From the NCBI GenBank assembly GCA_965202905.1, contig OZ241868.1:744001-808000 (forward strand): a stretch of 64,000 bases of DNA, in the 5' to 3' direction. Shown here piece by piece: positions 51,479-60,305 of the stretch (positions are counted from its first letter, which is position 1; every line of letters begins with the position of its first letter). The notes beneath the pieces are model-generated. The model had not been told where the DNA came from. It was given only the letters and a program-made list of their open reading frames with translations, and did not search any database. The position numbers were made by a program, and so were the translations under genes. The DNA is from CAYFYS01 sp965202905. GTDB taxonomy: Bacteria; Pseudomonadota; Alphaproteobacteria; MPNO01.

Positions 51479-52453
51479 TCAACATGTTCGGGGCGGGCCT
51501 GCGCGAGACCCGCTGCGCCGCCTGAGTGCGGCGCTCCCTGCGGGTCCGGGTGCGAAGACTCCGGCCCGGATCAGGCCGTCGACCTCCTCGCCCACCATGC
51601 GGGCGAACTCGGAGGCGGCGGGCGTCGGGGTGTGGTTTGCGCGCCTGACCAGGGTGCGCGTCAAGCTCAGGCCCGCGATCTCGACGGCCGCGAGACGGCG
51701 CGCCTTGAGATCGGCCTGGATCGAGGAATAGGGCAGCACCCCGAAGCCCAGCCCGCGGTGGACGAAGTCGCGCAGCACGTCTTGGCTCTCGGCTTCGAAG
51801 GCGATGGTCAGGCCGGCGCCGATCTCGGCCGCCATGCGCTCGAGATATATCCGGCTGCCCGCCGGCCGGCGGTAGAGCACCAGCGGCAGCCCGACGATCG
51901 CCTCGATGCTGGCGATATCCTGTGGCAGACGCCGCTCACGCGGCTGCGCGACGAGGTAGACCGGCTCGGTGACCAGCGGGCTCAGCTCAAGGCTCGCCCG
52001 CTTGTCGGGGTTGACCACGATCGCGAGATCGAGCCTTCCGGTGTCGATCCCTTCGAGCAGCAAGTAGCTTGCGCCCTCGACCAGGTCGAGCCGGACCTGC
52101 GGGTGCGCGGCGCCGAAGCGCTCGGCGAGGGGCCCGTAGAGCAGCCGGCTGACCGCGGCCGAGGTGCCGATCGCGGCCGTGCCAATCAGCCGCCCGCCCT
52201 CGGCCATCAGCTCAGCGCGGGTTTCCTCGACCGTTTCCAGGATCGCCGCGGCCCGGCTCAGCAGCCGCCCGCCGGCGCCGGTCAACCGCATCCCGCGCGC
52301 GTGGCGCTCGAACAACGCGACGCCGAGCTCATCCTCCAGCGCCCGGACATGCCGGCTGAGCGCGGATTGCGCGACATGGACCCGCTGCGCCGCTTCGCGC
52401 ACGCTGCCGGTCTCCGCGACCTGGACGAAGTAAGCGAGCTGGCGAAGATCCAT
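51479..52453 (-). CDS. LysR-family transcriptional regulator
   Basis: LysR-type regulator (324 aa). The winged helix-turn-helix is at the N-terminus (LRQLAYFVQVAETGSVREAA, ALSRHVRALEDELG). The effector-binding domain follows (residues about 90-295), with TIAFEAESQDVLRDFVHRGL and GLGFGVLPYSSI as in regulators of aromatic catabolism. The last 25 residues are low-complexity and unlikely to be conserved. It is divergent from the first UbiD-family gene, which it probably regulates. A LysR-type candidate site (52486-52502) lies between them. Confidence 0.92.
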   Translation of the reverse strand: MDLRQLAYFVQVAETGSVREAAQRVHVAQSALSRHVRALEDELGVALFERHARGMRLTGAGGRLLSRAAAILETVEETRAELMAEGGRLIGTAAIGTSAAVSRLLYGPLAERFGAAHPQVRLDLVEGASYLLLEGIDTGRLDLAIVVNPDKRASLELSPLVTEPVYLVAQPRERRLPQDIASIEAIVGLPLVLYRRPAGSRIYLERMAAEIGAGLTIAFEAESQDVLRDFVHRGLGFGVLPYSSIQADLKARRLAAVEIAGLSLTRTLVRRANHTPTPAASEFARMVGEEVDGLIRAGVFAPGPAGSAALRRRSGSRAGPPRTC

Positions 52454-52485
52454 TCCCGAATCCGTTCTCGTTTCGAGATCACTCT

Positions 52486-52502
52486 AATGCCTACAATGTA
52501 TT
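52486..52502. promoter_or_regulatory. Candidate LysR-type operator (AAT-N11-ATT)
   Basis: AATGCCTACAATGTATT contains the T-N11-A core in an imperfect dyad. It lies 33 nt upstream of the LysR gene start and 64 nt upstream of the ubiD-like ATG, the expected place for LysR control of the divergent gene. Confidence 0.45.
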
Positions 52503-52566
52503 GGAAGCAATCCGCCGTGGCCGGTACGGTTCGCGCAATCCCGGAAGCACAGTCAGGAGAGGCAGG

Positions 52567-54078
52567 ATGGCCGACGACATGGGAAATGCGATCGGCAAGA
52601 CCGCCGGCAACGGCGCCGCGCCGCGAACCGAGAACGAGATCCGTATCCCCTACACCGACCTGCGCGGGTGGCTTGAGGAGGCCGAGAAGCTGGGCGAGGT
52701 CAAGCATGTCCAGGGCGCGAACTGGGAGCGCGACATCGGCATGGCCGCCGAGGTCGTCCTGCATGATGACAAGGCGCCCTGCGTCGTCTTCGAGGATGTA
52801 CCCGGCACCATCGAAGGCAGCCGGGTTCTCACCAACTTCTTCTCGTCTAAGCGTATGGGCATGACCCTTGGCTTCCCCTCGGAGCTTTCCAAGATCGAAC
52901 TGACCGATGCCTTCCGGGGAAGCTACATGGAGGATCTCAAGGAGATCCCCCACGAGTTCGTCGCGGACGGGCCGGTGCTCGAGAACGTCATGGAGGGCGA
53001 TGACATCGATGTTGAGGCCTTCCCGACCCCGATGTGGCACGACCAGGACGGCGGGCGCTATATCGGCACCGGCAGCTACAACGTCACCGTCGATCCCGAT
53101 ACCGGCTGGATCAACATCGGCACCTACCGGGTGATGGTCCAGTCCAAAAATTCCGTCGGCTTCTATATCTCGCCGGGCAAGCACGGCCGCATCCACCGCG
53201 ACAAGTACCAGCAGCGGAACGAGCCGATGCCGGCGGTCATCGTCTGCGGCGGCGATCCGCTGACCTTCCTGATGGGTTGCTCCGAGGTACCGCCGGGCGT
53301 GTGCGAGTTCGACGTCGTCGGCGGTTTCCGCGGCGAGGCAATGAAAATGGTCAAGGGCAAGCACACCGGCCTGCCCTTTCCGGCCAATGCCGAGATCGTG
53401 CTGGAGGGCTTCATCGAGCCCGACAACATGAAGGAGGAGGGACCGTTCGGCGAGTGGACCGGCTATTACGGCTCCAAGATGCGCCGCGAGCCGGTGCTCG
53501 ACATCAAGGCGATTTATCACCGCAACAACCCGATCCTGCTCGGCTGCCCGCCCCAGCGGCCGCCGGACGAGCTCGCGCGCTATCGCGCGGTCACCCGGTC
53601 TGCGCTCCTGAAGGAGAACATCGCCAAGGCCGGCGTGCCCGACGTCACCGCCGCCTGGCTGCACGAGGTCGGCACCGCGCGCATGCTGGTGGCGGTCTCG
53701 ATCAAGCAGCGTTATCCGGGCCACGCCAAGCAAGCCGGCCACATTGCCTGCCAGTGCCATGTCGGCGCCTATGCCGGCAAGTACGTCATCGTCACCGATG
53801 AGGATGTCGACGTCTCCAACCTCGAGGAGCTGATCTGGGCGATGCTCACCCGCTCGGACCCCGCAACCTCGATCGACATCATCACCAACGCCTGGTCGAC
53901 CCATCTCGATCCCCGCATCCCTCCGTGGGAGAAGGAGAAGGGGAATCTCACCAACAGCCGGGCGATCATCGACGCCTGCCGGCCATTCCATTGGAAAGAC
54001 GAGTTCCCGCCGGTCAACGCCCCGCCACCCGCGATGGCGCGCGAGGCGCGCGAGAAATGGGGCTGGCTTTGCGACTGA
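52567..54078 (+). CDS. UbiD-family decarboxylase, paralogue 1
   Basis: UbiD-family (de)carboxylase (503 aa) that would use prenylated FMN to decarboxylate an aromatic or unsaturated acid. Conserved segments: DIDVEAFPTPMWHDQDGGRY, NIGTYRVMVQSKN, CSEVPPGVCEFDVVGG, AEIVLEGFIEP and GPFGEWTGYYG (Glu near residue 295), then HRNNPIL. ATG at 52567 has GGAGAGG upstream. A second UbiD paralogue follows 207 nt downstream. No ubiX-type prenyltransferase gene is in the window. The substrate is unknown; the nearby phthalate-decarboxylase relic hints at aromatic acids. Confidence 0.9.
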   Translation: MADDMGNAIGKTAGNGAAPRTENEIRIPYTDLRGWLEEAEKLGEVKHVQGANWERDIGMAAEVVLHDDKAPCVVFEDVPGTIEGSRVLTNFFSSKRMGMTLGFPSELSKIELTDAFRGSYMEDLKEIPHEFVADGPVLENVMEGDDIDVEAFPTPMWHDQDGGRYIGTGSYNVTVDPDTGWINIGTYRVMVQSKNSVGFYISPGKHGRIHRDKYQQRNEPMPAVIVCGGDPLTFLMGCSEVPPGVCEFDVVGGFRGEAMKMVKGKHTGLPFPANAEIVLEGFIEPDNMKEEGPFGEWTGYYGSKMRREPVLDIKAIYHRNNPILLGCPPQRPPDELARYRAVTRSALLKENIAKAGVPDVTAAWLHEVGTARMLVAVSIKQRYPGHAKQAGHIACQCHVGAYAGKYVIVTDEDVDVSNLEELIWAMLTRSDPATSIDIITNAWSTHLDPRIPPWEKEKGNLTNSRAIIDACRPFHWKDEFPPVNAPPPAMAREAREKWGWLCD

Positions 54079-54285
54079 GCGCCGGCGATTCTATATTTGC
54101 GTAGCGGTAAGCGTGGTTGGAGTAGACCGCAGTTCGCTTGAGTCGATCCGAACCGATTGCGCGCTAATCTACGGCGGTGAGAGCCGTCCGACCCGCTTCT
54201 CCGCCCTACCTGCCCACGCTGACATCCTCGGGATGACCGGGAAAGGGAGCTGGTCGGACTGGCCGCACTGAACCGGGCGAGAGAA

Positions 54286-55731
54286 ATGCAGGCAAACGAA
54301 GCGATCCAGACCGACCTCAGGGCTTTCCTTGCCGCCGTGGAGGAGGGCGGAGAACTGAAGCGGGTCTCGGACGCCCATTGGGACCGGGAGATCGGCGCGG
54401 TAACGGAAGTGCTGTACCGCGAGAAGGTCGACAAGTCGCCCCTGCTGCTGTTCGACGACGTGCCGGGATACCCGACGGGCATGCGCTGCCTCTACGGTAT
54501 GCTGGGCTCGCCCTTGCGGCTCGCGCTGGGCCTCGGCATCGACCCGGAGCAGTCGGGTGACCGGCGGACGATGCTCGATCTCTACCGCGCCCGAATCAAG
54601 GCGCACGCCCCGATCCCGCCGCGCGTGGTCAGCACCGGCCCGGTGATGGAAAACGTCGACCGCGGCGACGACGTGAATCTCGAAAAATTCCCGGCGCCGA
54701 TTCACCACGAGCAGGATGGCGGGCGGTATATCGGGACGGCCTGCGGCGTGGTGACCCGGGATCCCGATACGGGCCGGATCAACATCGGCACCTACCGGGT
54801 CCAGGTGAACGGGCCGAACGTCGCTACCTCCTACATCTCGAACGGCAAGCAGGGACGCATCCAGCGCGACAAGTATCTGGCCGCCGGAACGCCCTGCCCG
54901 ATGGCGATCATCGTCGGCATCGACCCCGCGACCTATATCGCCGCGCGCTACACGCTGTCGGACCAGATCCCCGAACTCGACTGGGCCGGCGGCCTCACCG
55001 GCCGGCCGATCGAGGTCGTCGAGGGCGAGGTGACGGGCCTGCCGTTCCCCGCCGCCTCGGAGATCGTCCTGGAGGGCTTCGTCTCGCCCGACAAGACCGC
55101 GCTCGAGGGCCCGTTCGGCGAATGGACCGGCTATTACGCGGGCAATGCGAAGCAAGAGCCGGTCATAGAAATCGAACGGATCTACCACCGCACCGATCCG
55201 ATCCTTACCTGTGCGGCAAGCCAGAAGCCGCCGCACTCCCACCTCTTCGAGCGCTGTTTTATCAGATCCGCCGGCCTCCTGGACTCGCTCGAAGGCGCCG
55301 GCATCCCGGATATCAAGGGCGTCTGGGTCCACCAGGGCGGCGCCGGTCGCACCTTCGTCGTCGTCGCCATCAAGCAGCGCTATTTCGGCCACGCCAACCA
55401 GGCTGGCCTCGTCGCCTCCCAGGTCAACCCTACCGGCTATGTCGGGAGATACGTGGTGGTGGTCGACGACGACATCGACCCCACCGACATCCACGACGTC
55501 ATCTGGGCCATGGGCACCCGCTCCAACCCAAAGACCGATCTCACCGTCCTGGACCGCACATGGTCGTCCCGTCTCGACACCATGGTCACCGACGACAGGC
55601 TCTACAACTCCCGCGTCGTCATCGACGCCTGCATTCCCTACGAGCGGCTGGAGACGTTCCCGGCGGTGGCCCAGACATCGCCGGAGCTTGCCGCCGAGAT
55701 ACGGCGGAAATTTCCGGGGGTGTTTGAGTGA
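54286..55731 (+). CDS. UbiD-family decarboxylase, paralogue 2
   Basis: Second UbiD-family protein (481 aa) with the same blocks: NLEKFPAPIHHEQDGGRYIG, NIGTYRVQVNGPNVATSYIS, EIVLEGFVSPDKTALEGPFG, EWTGYYAGNAKQEP, IYHRTDPILTC, and a C-terminal NSRVVIDACIPYERLETFP. It is similar in length and motif order to paralogue 1 but clearly diverged, so it is not a recent duplicate. ATG at 54286. The two could form a hetero-oligomer or act on different substrates. Confidence 0.9.
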   Translation: MQANEAIQTDLRAFLAAVEEGGELKRVSDAHWDREIGAVTEVLYREKVDKSPLLLFDDVPGYPTGMRCLYGMLGSPLRLALGLGIDPEQSGDRRTMLDLYRARIKAHAPIPPRVVSTGPVMENVDRGDDVNLEKFPAPIHHEQDGGRYIGTACGVVTRDPDTGRINIGTYRVQVNGPNVATSYISNGKQGRIQRDKYLAAGTPCPMAIIVGIDPATYIAARYTLSDQIPELDWAGGLTGRPIEVVEGEVTGLPFPAASEIVLEGFVSPDKTALEGPFGEWTGYYAGNAKQEPVIEIERIYHRTDPILTCAASQKPPHSHLFERCFIRSAGLLDSLEGAGIPDIKGVWVHQGGAGRTFVVVAIKQRYFGHANQAGLVASQVNPTGYVGRYVVVVDDDIDPTDIHDVIWAMGTRSNPKTDLTVLDRTWSSRLDTMVTDDRLYNSRVVIDACIPYERLETFPAVAQTSPELAAEIRRKFPGVFE

Positions 55732-55816
55732 GGATCGGCCGGAGGATCGGCCTCTGAGTTGAAGCGCCGCCCAGGCTCCGCTACATCTGGGGCGCAAGAC
55801 AATCGGGGAGGCTGGG

Positions 55817-56773
55817 ATGACGACGCTGATCACCGGAGCGGGGCTGGTCGGGACGAGCTATGCCCTGTGCGCGCTGGCGCGCGGCGAGAAGGTCGCCTTT
55901 CTCGACCCGCTGCCGCGCGAGGACTACCTGAAGACCCGCCTGGGCGATGCCGAATACGCCCTGGAGCGCGAGGATGTGCGCCATCTGGCCGGCTTGGTCG
56001 CCGCGATCCGCAAGCACGAGGCGGACACCGTCCTGCACACCGCTGGCCTGATCGGTCGCAAGGTCGAAGAGCCGCTGCATAACGGGATGGACCTCAACAT
56101 CAACGGCGCGATCGCGGTCTGCGAGGCCGTGCGGTTGACCGGTGTGCGCCGGCTGATGTCGATCTCGACCTTCGGCGCCTATGACTGGCGCAAGGACGCG
56201 CCGGGCGGGATCATCAAGGAGGATTTCGCCCGCGGCAGCGGCCTGCCCTATTCCAACACCAAGGCCGCCCAGGAGCTGATCATGGAGGCCTACCAACACC
56301 AATACGGCTTCGATGTCGCCATCGTCAGGCCGGCCAATGTCTTCGGCATCGGCCATTTCTGGGGCGGCTCCGGCGGCGGCGAGAAATGCCATACGCTGGT
56401 CGAGGCGGGCATCCGGGGGACGCCGGCCAACATTCCCGAGGAGCAGACGATGTCCTTCGAATACATCTATTCCAAGGACATCGGCCGCGCCCTCGATCTG
56501 TGCGCGACCCGCGATCTGCCGGAATATTCGGTCTTCAACATCGGTATCGGCGCGGTCACCACCTTCAATGAGCTGGTCGCCGCGGTCCGCGCCACCCTGC
56601 CCAATCTGGAGGTCGAGATCGCGCCGGGCCGCGCGCCGGTCTCGCGCACCGACCATATGGACATCAGCCTCGCCGGCGATGTGCTCGGCTGGCATCCCGA
56701 ATACACGCTGGAGGCGGGCTTCGCCGCCTATATCGAGGAGATGCGCGCAGTGATGGGCTCGAACGCACCCTGA
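55817..56773 (+). CDS. NAD(P)-dependent epimerase/dehydratase family protein
   Basis: Extended SDR (318 aa) with an N-terminal Rossmann motif ITGAGLVGTSYAL (residues 5-17), the active-site YSNTK (Tyr near residue 155), and RPANVFGIGH. Family members epimerise or reduce sugars and also act on hydroxy-acids. Its place after two UbiD decarboxylases suggests a catabolic dehydrogenase. GGGGAGGCTGGG precedes the ATG. The substrate is unknown. Confidence 0.85.
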   Translation: MTTLITGAGLVGTSYALCALARGEKVAFLDPLPREDYLKTRLGDAEYALEREDVRHLAGLVAAIRKHEADTVLHTAGLIGRKVEEPLHNGMDLNINGAIAVCEAVRLTGVRRLMSISTFGAYDWRKDAPGGIIKEDFARGSGLPYSNTKAAQELIMEAYQHQYGFDVAIVRPANVFGIGHFWGGSGGGEKCHTLVEAGIRGTPANIPEEQTMSFEYIYSKDIGRALDLCATRDLPEYSVFNIGIGAVTTFNELVAAVRATLPNLEVEIAPGRAPVSRTDHMDISLAGDVLGWHPEYTLEAGFAAYIEEMRAVMGSNAP

Positions 56774-56862
56774 CGGCCCGGCGGCCCCGACTGCAACAGC
56801 CGTTCGCTCTCGTCCCTGAATGCATCCTCGATGACACGATGCGGTCCTGAAAGCGACGAGCG

Positions 56863-57459
56863 GTGAAGCTCTACGTCACGCCGACCTCGCCCTATGCGCG
56901 CCTTGCGATGATCGTGCGGCTGGAGAAAGGTCTCGGCGAGCGGGTCGATCTGGTCTGGACCCGCACCCGCAATCCGGACGATCCGATGCTCGCCGTCAAT
57001 CCCTCCGGCCGTATCCCCTTCCTGCTTCTCAAGGACGGTACCGGCTACGAGGGTACCGAGGTCATTGTCGAGTTCCTCGACAGCCTTCAACCGCCGCGGC
57101 GGTTCGAGCCCCCGGGCGGCCCGGCGTACTGGCCGTATCGCCGGGCCCAGGCGATGGCGCGCAGCATGCTCGACGGCATCGCGGTCTGGGCGCGCGAGTT
57201 GCTGCGCCCGACGGGAGAGCAGTCGCCCACGATCATCGAGCACGAGCGGCGGCGCGCCGCCCGCATGGCCGCCCACTTCGACGGGGCCGTCTCGGCGCCG
57301 CCCTTCATCGGCGACCTCAACCCGGTCCAGCTCCTGCTGTTCTGCGCTCTCGACGTCGAACGTCGCCTGCCCGGTTTCGACTGGCGCGCCGGCTGCCCGG
57401 CCCTGGTCGACTGGCACAGCCGAATGCTCTCGCTCCCCGCGGTCCGACGCTCCAAATGA
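56863..57459 (+). CDS. Glutathione S-transferase family protein
   Basis: GST (198 aa): thioredoxin-like N-terminal half (KLYVTPTSPYARLAMIVRLE, NPSGRIPFLLLKDG with cis-Pro, and an EGTEVIVEFLDSL segment in place of the ESxAI motif) and a helical C-terminal half (PFIGDLNPVQLLLFCALDVE). GTG start at 56863. It is the last gene of the + strand catabolic run. A role in detoxification or ring-cleavage chemistry is inferred only. Confidence 0.85.
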   Translation: MKLYVTPTSPYARLAMIVRLEKGLGERVDLVWTRTRNPDDPMLAVNPSGRIPFLLLKDGTGYEGTEVIVEFLDSLQPPRRFEPPGGPAYWPYRRAQAMARSMLDGIAVWARELLRPTGEQSPTIIEHERRRAARMAAHFDGAVSAPPFIGDLNPVQLLLFCALDVERRLPGFDWRAGCPALVDWHSRMLSLPAVRRSK

Positions 57460-57499
57460 CCGGGCCCAGACCCATAGGCGACGCTTGAGGTAAGGCGGC

Positions 57500-58087
57500 T
57501 CAGCCGCCCTGGCGGCGGACGCGGAGGTATTCTCGGGCGCGGTCGAGATAGTTTCGGATCGTCACGTCCATGCCGGCGATCTCTTCGTCCGTGAGCTTGC
57601 GGGCGAAGCGGGCCGGCCGGCCCGCCCAGAGCTGGCCCGCAGGCACGCGCCTTCCTGGCGTCAGCATCGCGCCGGCGGCGAGCATACCGCGTCCCTCGAC
57701 CACCGCCTCGTCGAGGACGATTGCGCCCATGCCGACGAAAGCGCCGTCCTCCAGCGTGCAGGCATGCAGCAGCGCCATGTGGCCGACCGTGACGTCCGCG
57801 CCGATATGGGTGCCTTGCTTCAGGCTGTGGACGTGGATCACTGTGCCGTCCTGGATATTGCTGCGGGCGCCGATCCGCACAGCGTGCTCGTCGCCGCGGA
57901 TGACGCAGTTGAACCAGACGCCGACATCTTCGGCGATCTCGACATCGCCGATCACCGCCGTTCCGTCGGCGATGAAAGCCTCGGGCGAGATCCGCGGCCA
58001 TACACCGCGATAACCCAGCAGCCGGGCGCCCTCCGTGGCCGGGCCGGTCGGCGTCCCCGGCGGCCGGAACGACTCCCCCGCGCTCAC
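57500..58087 (-). CDS. Gamma-class carbonic anhydrase-like protein
   Basis: Left-handed beta-helix protein (195 aa) of the gamma carbonic anhydrase/PaaY family. Hexapeptide repeats run from residue about 30 to 150. Candidate zinc ligands are in VIHVHSLKQGTHIGADVTVG and HMALLHACT. The GTG start overlaps the argC stop (GTGA), so the gene ends the rplM-rpsI-argC operon. The bacterial family interconverts CO2 and bicarbonate or hydrolyses thioesters, and the activity here is not proven. Confidence 0.9.
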   Translation of the reverse strand: MSAGESFRPPGTPTGPATEGARLLGYRGVWPRISPEAFIADGTAVIGDVEIAEDVGVWFNCVIRGDEHAVRIGARSNIQDGTVIHVHSLKQGTHIGADVTVGHMALLHACTLEDGAFVGMGAIVLDEAVVEGRGMLAAGAMLTPGRRVPAGQLWAGRPARFARKLTDEEIAGMDVTIRNYLDRAREYLRVRRQGG

Positions 58088-59139
58088 GGGAAGAGCGACT
58101 CCTGTTCGAGCGCTGCGGTCTCGGGCAGATCGCACACGAGGTTCATGTTCTGGACTGCCTGTCCCGAAGCCCCCTTCACCAGATTGTCGAGCACCGAGAT
58201 GATGATGGCCCTGCCGGGCAGGCGGTCGGCGAAGACCCCGATCAGGCAGTGGTTGGATCCCCGCACGTGACGGGTGGCCGGCAGGACTCCTTCGGGCGCG
58301 ACCCGGACAAACGGTTCGCCCGCATAGCGATCGGCAAGGATGTCCCGCAGGTCGGCAGCGGTCCTGGCCTCGCTCAGCCGGACATAGACGGTCGACAGAA
58401 TTCCCCGGTTCATCGGCATCAGGTGGGGGGTGAAGTTCACCGTGATCGGGTGCCCGGCGGCTCTACCAAGCTCTTGTTCGATCTCCGGCGCGTGGCGGTG
58501 GGAGGCGACACCATAGGCGTGAATGCCTTCGGAGACCTCGGCGAACAGGCTCGCCTCCTTGGCGGCGCGGCCGGCGCCGGTGACGCCGGATTTGGAATCG
58601 ATAATGATTCCCGCCCCGTGGTCGATCGCGCCTTCGGACAGAAGCGGCGCGAGCGGTAGAATCGCCGAGGTGGGATAGCAGCCCGGATTGGCAATGAGCC
58701 GCGCGTTGCGCACCGCCTCGCGGGCGAGCTCGCTCAGCCCGTAGACCGCTTCTTCCTGGAATTCCGGCGCGAGATGCTCGTGACCGTACCACTCGGCATA
58801 GGTCGCGGGATCGGAGATCCGGAAATCGGCCGAGATGTCGATCACGCGCAGATGGCGCGGCAAGGATGCGACGACTTCCTGGGTGGTGCCGTGCGGCAGG
58901 CAGCAGAAGACCAAGTCGAGCCGGTCCCAGTTGGCGTCCTCGATGCGGATCAGCTCGGGCAGCGCGCGGCCGCCGAACTGGGGAAATACCTCGGCAAGCG
59001 GCTTGCCGGCGTGGCGGTCGGCGGTCAAGGCGGCGATCTCGACCATCGGGTGGTGTAGCAGCAGCCGGACGAGCTCGGCCCCGGTATAGCCGCTGGCGCC
59101 CAGGATCGCGGTCCGAACGACGTTGGATGTCTTTGTCAT
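58084..59139 (-). CDS. argC: N-acetyl-gamma-glutamyl-phosphate reductase
   Basis: Arginine-biosynthesis enzyme (351 aa) reducing N-acetylglutamyl phosphate to the semialdehyde with NADPH. N-terminal AILGASGYTGAELVRLLLHHP (NADP fold), catalytic Cys in NPGCYPTSAILPLAPLL (about residue 155) and GVTGAGRAAKE. CGGAGGTGACG precedes the ATG. It follows rpsI by 51 nt with no terminator, the common alphaproteobacterial order. Confidence 0.96.
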   Translation of the reverse strand: MTKTSNVVRTAILGASGYTGAELVRLLLHHPMVEIAALTADRHAGKPLAEVFPQFGGRALPELIRIEDANWDRLDLVFCCLPHGTTQEVVASLPRHLRVIDISADFRISDPATYAEWYGHEHLAPEFQEEAVYGLSELAREAVRNARLIANPGCYPTSAILPLAPLLSEGAIDHGAGIIIDSKSGVTGAGRAAKEASLFAEVSEGIHAYGVASHRHAPEIEQELGRAAGHPITVNFTPHLMPMNRGILSTVYVRLSEARTAADLRDILADRYAGEPFVRVAPEGVLPATRHVRGSNHCLIGVFADRLPGRAIIISVLDNLVKGASGQAVQNMNLVCDLPETAALEQESLFP

Positions 59140-59190
59140 GGCGTCACCTCCGGAACAATGCCGGATAAGCGATTGATAGAAAAGGATGGA

Positions 59191-59688
59191 TTAGCGCTTG
59201 GAGAACTGGAAGCTGCGTCGCGCCTTTGCCTTGCCATACTTCTTGCGTTCGACCACCCGCGCGTCCCGGGTGAGGAATCCGCCGCGCTTCAAGATGGCGC
59301 GCAGATCGGGTTCGGCGTGGGTCAGCGCACGCGAGATGCCGTGGCGGACCGCGCCCGCCTGGCCGGACAGCCCGCCGCCCTTGACCGTGCACCAGACGTC
59401 GTACTGCCCGTTGCGGTCGGCCACCAGGAAGGGCTGGTTCAGCAGCATCTGCAGAACCGGACGGACAAAGTAGACCGCCCCGTCGCTCCCGTTGACCGTC
59501 ACCCGCCCGGCGCCGGGCTTGATCCACACCCGGGCGACGGCGTTCTTGCGCCGGCCGGTGGCATAGGACCGGCCCTGCTCGTCGACCTTGCGCTCGTAGA
59601 CGATCGTGGCGTCTTCGACGACCGTGCCCCCGGCCTTCAGGCCCTCAGGCATCACATCGCCCAGCGTGGCGGTATCTTGATCGGCCAT
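59191..59688 (-). CDS. rpsI: 30S ribosomal protein S9
   Basis: Ribosomal protein S9 (165 aa) with a longer N-terminal extension of about 35 residues, usual in alphaproteobacteria. Core: RSYATGRRKNAVARVWIKPG, VKGGGLSGQAGAVRHGISRA and the basic C-terminus ERKKYGKAKARRSFQFSKR. ATG at 59688 is 2 nt after the rplM stop. Confidence 0.97.
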   Translation of the reverse strand: MADQDTATLGDVMPEGLKAGGTVVEDATIVYERKVDEQGRSYATGRRKNAVARVWIKPGAGRVTVNGSDGAVYFVRPVLQMLLNQPFLVADRNGQYDVWCTVKGGGLSGQAGAVRHGISRALTHAEPDLRAILKRGGFLTRDARVVERKKYGKAKARRSFQFSKR

Positions 59689-59690
59689 GC

Positions 59691-60155
59691 CTAGCTGCTC
59701 CTGGCGTTCTTGGCGTTCATCGCCGCAAGGTCGAGCGGCTCGGGTTGCTGTGCCGCGTGCGGATGCCCGGCCCCGGCATAGACCTTGAGCTTGCGGAACT
59801 GCTTGCGGCCCAGCGGGCCCTTGGGCAGCATGCGCTCGACCGCCTTCTCGACCACCCGCTCGGGGTGAGCGCCCTCGAGAACGCCCCCCGCCGTCCGGCT
59901 CTTGATGCCGCCGGGATAGCCGGTGTGGCGGTAATAGGTCTTCTGCTCGCGCTTGCGCCCGGTCAGCTTGACCTTTTCCGCATTGATTACAACGACATTG
60001 TCGCCGCAGTCGATGTGCGGCGTGAACATCGCTTTGTGCTTGCCGCGCAGCGTCCGGGCAACGACCGCCGCGAGCCGGCCGACGACGATGCCCTCGGCGT
60101 CGATGACGTACCATTTCGCCTCGACGTCGCCGGGCTTGGCGGAATAGGTTCTCAT
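59691..60155 (-). CDS. rplM: 50S ribosomal protein L13
   Basis: Ribosomal protein L13 (154 aa). KWYVIDAEGIVVGRLAAVVA, HIDCGDNVVVINAEKVKLTG, YYRHTGYPGGIKS and MLPKGPLGRKQFRKLKVYAG are typical. ATG at 60155 (MRTYSAKPGD) is the conserved start. First gene of the rplM-rpsI-argC operon. Confidence 0.98.
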   Translation of the reverse strand: MRTYSAKPGDVEAKWYVIDAEGIVVGRLAAVVARTLRGKHKAMFTPHIDCGDNVVVINAEKVKLTGRKREQKTYYRHTGYPGGIKSRTAGGVLEGAHPERVVEKAVERMLPKGPLGRKQFRKLKVYAGAGHPHAAQQPEPLDLAAMNAKNARSS

Positions 60156-60264
60156 CGCTGGATCTCGCTCCGTGGGGCGCGGGAAAGTTTGTTCGCCGGA
60201 GAGTAGCGCAGAAAACAAGGGCTGTCAAGACGCACACTCCATTTTAGCCCATGTCTTTCAGTGG

Positions 60265-60294
60265 CTTATGTTATCGTAACGTGTTACACATAAG
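60265..60294. promoter_or_regulatory. Nested inverted repeats in the rplM/crotonase divergent region
   Basis: Outer arms CTTATGT (60265-60271) and ACATAAG (60288-60294) enclose GTTA-TCG-TAAC (60270-60280) and GTAAC-GT-GTTAC (60276-60287). The low GC and repeated GTTAC half-sites look like an operator for a regulator of the downstream crotonase gene, 11 nt away. Confidence 0.5.
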
Positions 60295-60305
60295 GGGTGG
60301 CCGCA

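Noticed and set aside
54169..55833. 554-codon minus-strand ORF over UbiD paralogue 2
   Set aside because: Antisense to an intact UbiD-family gene; no domain seen.
57494..57508. GGCGGC-TCA-GCCGCC hairpin at the gamma carbonic anhydrase stop
   Set aside because: The stem is short, includes the stop codon and has no T-run, so it is not called a terminator.
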